A DNA stretch of 64,000 bases from the NCBI GenBank assembly GCA_963674475.2, contig CAXXFQ010000017.1:372001-436000 (forward strand). Reading direction: 5' to 3'. This DNA is from CAXXFQ01 sp963674475. GTDB taxonomy: Bacteria; Planctomycetota; Planctomycetia; Pirellulales; Thermoguttaceae. Below, piece by piece: positions 63,041 to 64,000 of the stretch. The notes under the pieces were generated by a model. That model had not been told where the DNA came from. It searched no databases and was given only the letters and a program-made list of their open reading frames with translations. How positions within the stretch are numbered: the first letter of the stretch is position 1; each line of letters begins with the position of its first letter. Made by a program: the position numbers and the translations under genes.

Positions 63041-64000
63041 CTACTTACTGAGAGTCAAAATGGCCAAGTTGGCATCTCGGTTGGGCGATTCTTCGACTCG
63101 GCGCCCCTTGCGCGTGTCGAGCCAGATCCGGTCGTGGATCTGAATTTCTTTTTCGTCACAGAACGAAACGAAGTCGGAAATCGACAGAAATCGGACGTTG
63201 GGCGTGTTGTACCAGTGGAAGCCATCGGCCGCGTCGATCCGAGGGGCCCGGCCTTGTTCGGCCAGTTCGCGGCGGTACTCGTGGTAGCCGAAGTTCGGAA
63301 AACTGACGATCCCACGCTTGCCCACACGGAGCATTTCCAGTAAAACCCGCTCGACATCCATGACGGTCTGTAACGTCTGTGAAAGGACCACACAGTCGAA
63401 TTGTCGATCGTTAAACGAGGCGAGACCCTGGTTGAGGTCGTATTGGACGACGTCGAAACCGCGTCGGATGCTTGCCAGGACCGCCTGTTCATCCCATTCG
63501 ACTCCCATGATCTTCGAATGGCCCCGCAGGCGAAGCCGTTCGAGCAGCCCGCCGGTGTCGCATCCGAGGTCCAAGACGCTCGCTCCGTCGGGAATCAGCT
63601 CGACCAGCGAGTCGTAGTCGATTCGGTGGTGGTTGTGAAAAATGTTGGTCGGATCGAAGACCGGTTCGGCCTCCACGTTCGAAGTGGATGTCTCGTCTTC
63701 GGTCGATTCCAAGTTGGCCAAAAACCCTTGAATCATTCCGCCATAGGTGGGCAATTCGTGGGATAAGAGAAACGCGTCGTGTCCACAATTGCTCTGGATG
63801 TTGCAGTAGCTGACCGGTTTTTCCTTCGCCACCAGGGCGTTGACCAGTTCCTTTGACTGGAACGGCGGGAACAGCCAGTCGCTCGAATAGCTGACTAATA
63901 GCCAACGGCACTTGCTCTTTTCCATCGACGCGGTCAGTTGTTCGGGCGTTTTGCCCAGTTCGAAAAGGTCGATCGCCATCGTCAGGGTGAGGTAACTGTT
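63041..64000 (-). CDS. MetX-MetW fusion, C-terminal part
   Basis: The reading frame is open to the right edge (the last seven codons read 'NSYLTLT'), so the N-terminal part is missing. The visible MetX end has 'NSYLTLTMAIDLFELG', an Asp in 'LVSYSSDWLFPP' and the catalytic-type His in 'CGHDAFLLSHE', followed by a linker. The C-terminal ~200 residues are MetW ('DYDSLVELIPDGASVLDLGC', 'LSQTLQTVMDVERVL', 'FPNFGYHEYRREL'). MetX acylates homoserine for methionine synthesis, and MetW, a methyltransferase-fold protein, is known to activate MetX in several bacteria. Here they are one polypeptide. An internal ATG at 63979 is not the start. Confidence 0.9.
   Translation of the reverse strand, partial: NSYLTLTMAIDLFELGKTPEQLTASMEKSKCRWLLVSYSSDWLFPPFQSKELVNALVAKEKPVSYCNIQSNCGHDAFLLSHELPTYGGMIQGFLANLESTEDETSTSNVEAEPVFDPTNIFHNHHRIDYDSLVELIPDGASVLDLGCDTGGLLERLRLRGHSKIMGVEWDEQAVLASIRRGFDVVQYDLNQGLASFNDRQFDCVVLSQTLQTVMDVERVLLEMLRVGKRGIVSFPNFGYHEYRRELAEQGRAPRIDAADGFHWYNTPNVRFLSISDFVSFCDEKEIQIHDRIWLDTRKGRRVEESPNRDANLAILTLSK

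Overview
The window comes from the chromosome of a Planctomycetota bacterium, probably of the Pirellula-type lineages. This is inferred from protein content: a DUF1080 (sugar-hydrolase-like) protein fused to esterase-like domains, a secreted Gfo/Idh/MocA oxidoreductase with a signal peptide, a SelA-like protein, short secreted proteins with carboxypeptidase-regulatory-like repeats, moderately high GC, and uneven use of Shine-Dalgarno sites. There is no rRNA, tRNA, CRISPR array or prophage that I can see. About 47 genes are supported, many of them single genes or short operons with long gaps between them.

Layout. 1-5 kb: the start of an aldo/keto reductase, a TPR protein, two tandem GNAT-like paralogues, and an NAD-dependent epimerase. 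4.9-14 kb, all on the minus strand: flhF, flhG, a small membrane protein and fliA (flagellar assembly control), then a DUF4177-like membrane protein, a small lipoprotein, a SelA-like protein that has lost its PLP lysine, and a large secreted esterase-like/DUF1080 protein. 14.7-16.4 kb: ilvN-ilvC (branched-chain amino acids) behind a clear sigma-70 promoter. 17-27 kb: a radical SAM protein, a 1361-residue secretin, a PP-loop tRNA-thiolation-like ATPase, rnc, a PfkB kinase and ferritin.

27.8-36 kb: an exopolysaccharide block (Wza-like exporter, Wzc-like tyrosine kinase, O-antigen ligase/polymerase) converging with an NtrC-like regulator whose receiver and AAA+ motifs are both degenerate. 36.4-43 kb: an OleB-like hydrolase, then a TetR regulator, membrane-fusion lipoprotein and RND pump. 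The TetR promoter carries a perfect 18-bp palindrome. Five 37-bp repeats precede the pump gene and copy its translation start.

43-54 kb: a Memo/AMMECR1 fusion, a 163-bp MITE with perfect 18-bp terminal inverted repeats, a peroxiredoxin, an orphan Flp pilin, a methyltransferase, a Gfo/Idh/MocA protein, a radical SAM protein, tsaD translationally coupled to an S41 protease, and a phospholipid N-methyltransferase-like gene with a duplicated 3' end. 54-64 kb: HtrA protease, two tandem secreted paralogues each followed by a terminator, a small membrane protein, a GAF/receiver scaffold without a kinase domain, a zinc-ribbon protein with long acidic repeats, and the 3' part of a metX-metW fusion.

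The most unusual signals are the start-codon-copying 37-bp repeats before the RND gene, two enzyme-derived proteins that have lost catalytic residues (SelA-like and NtrC-like), a dispersed ~140-bp repeat present three times, and the MITE.
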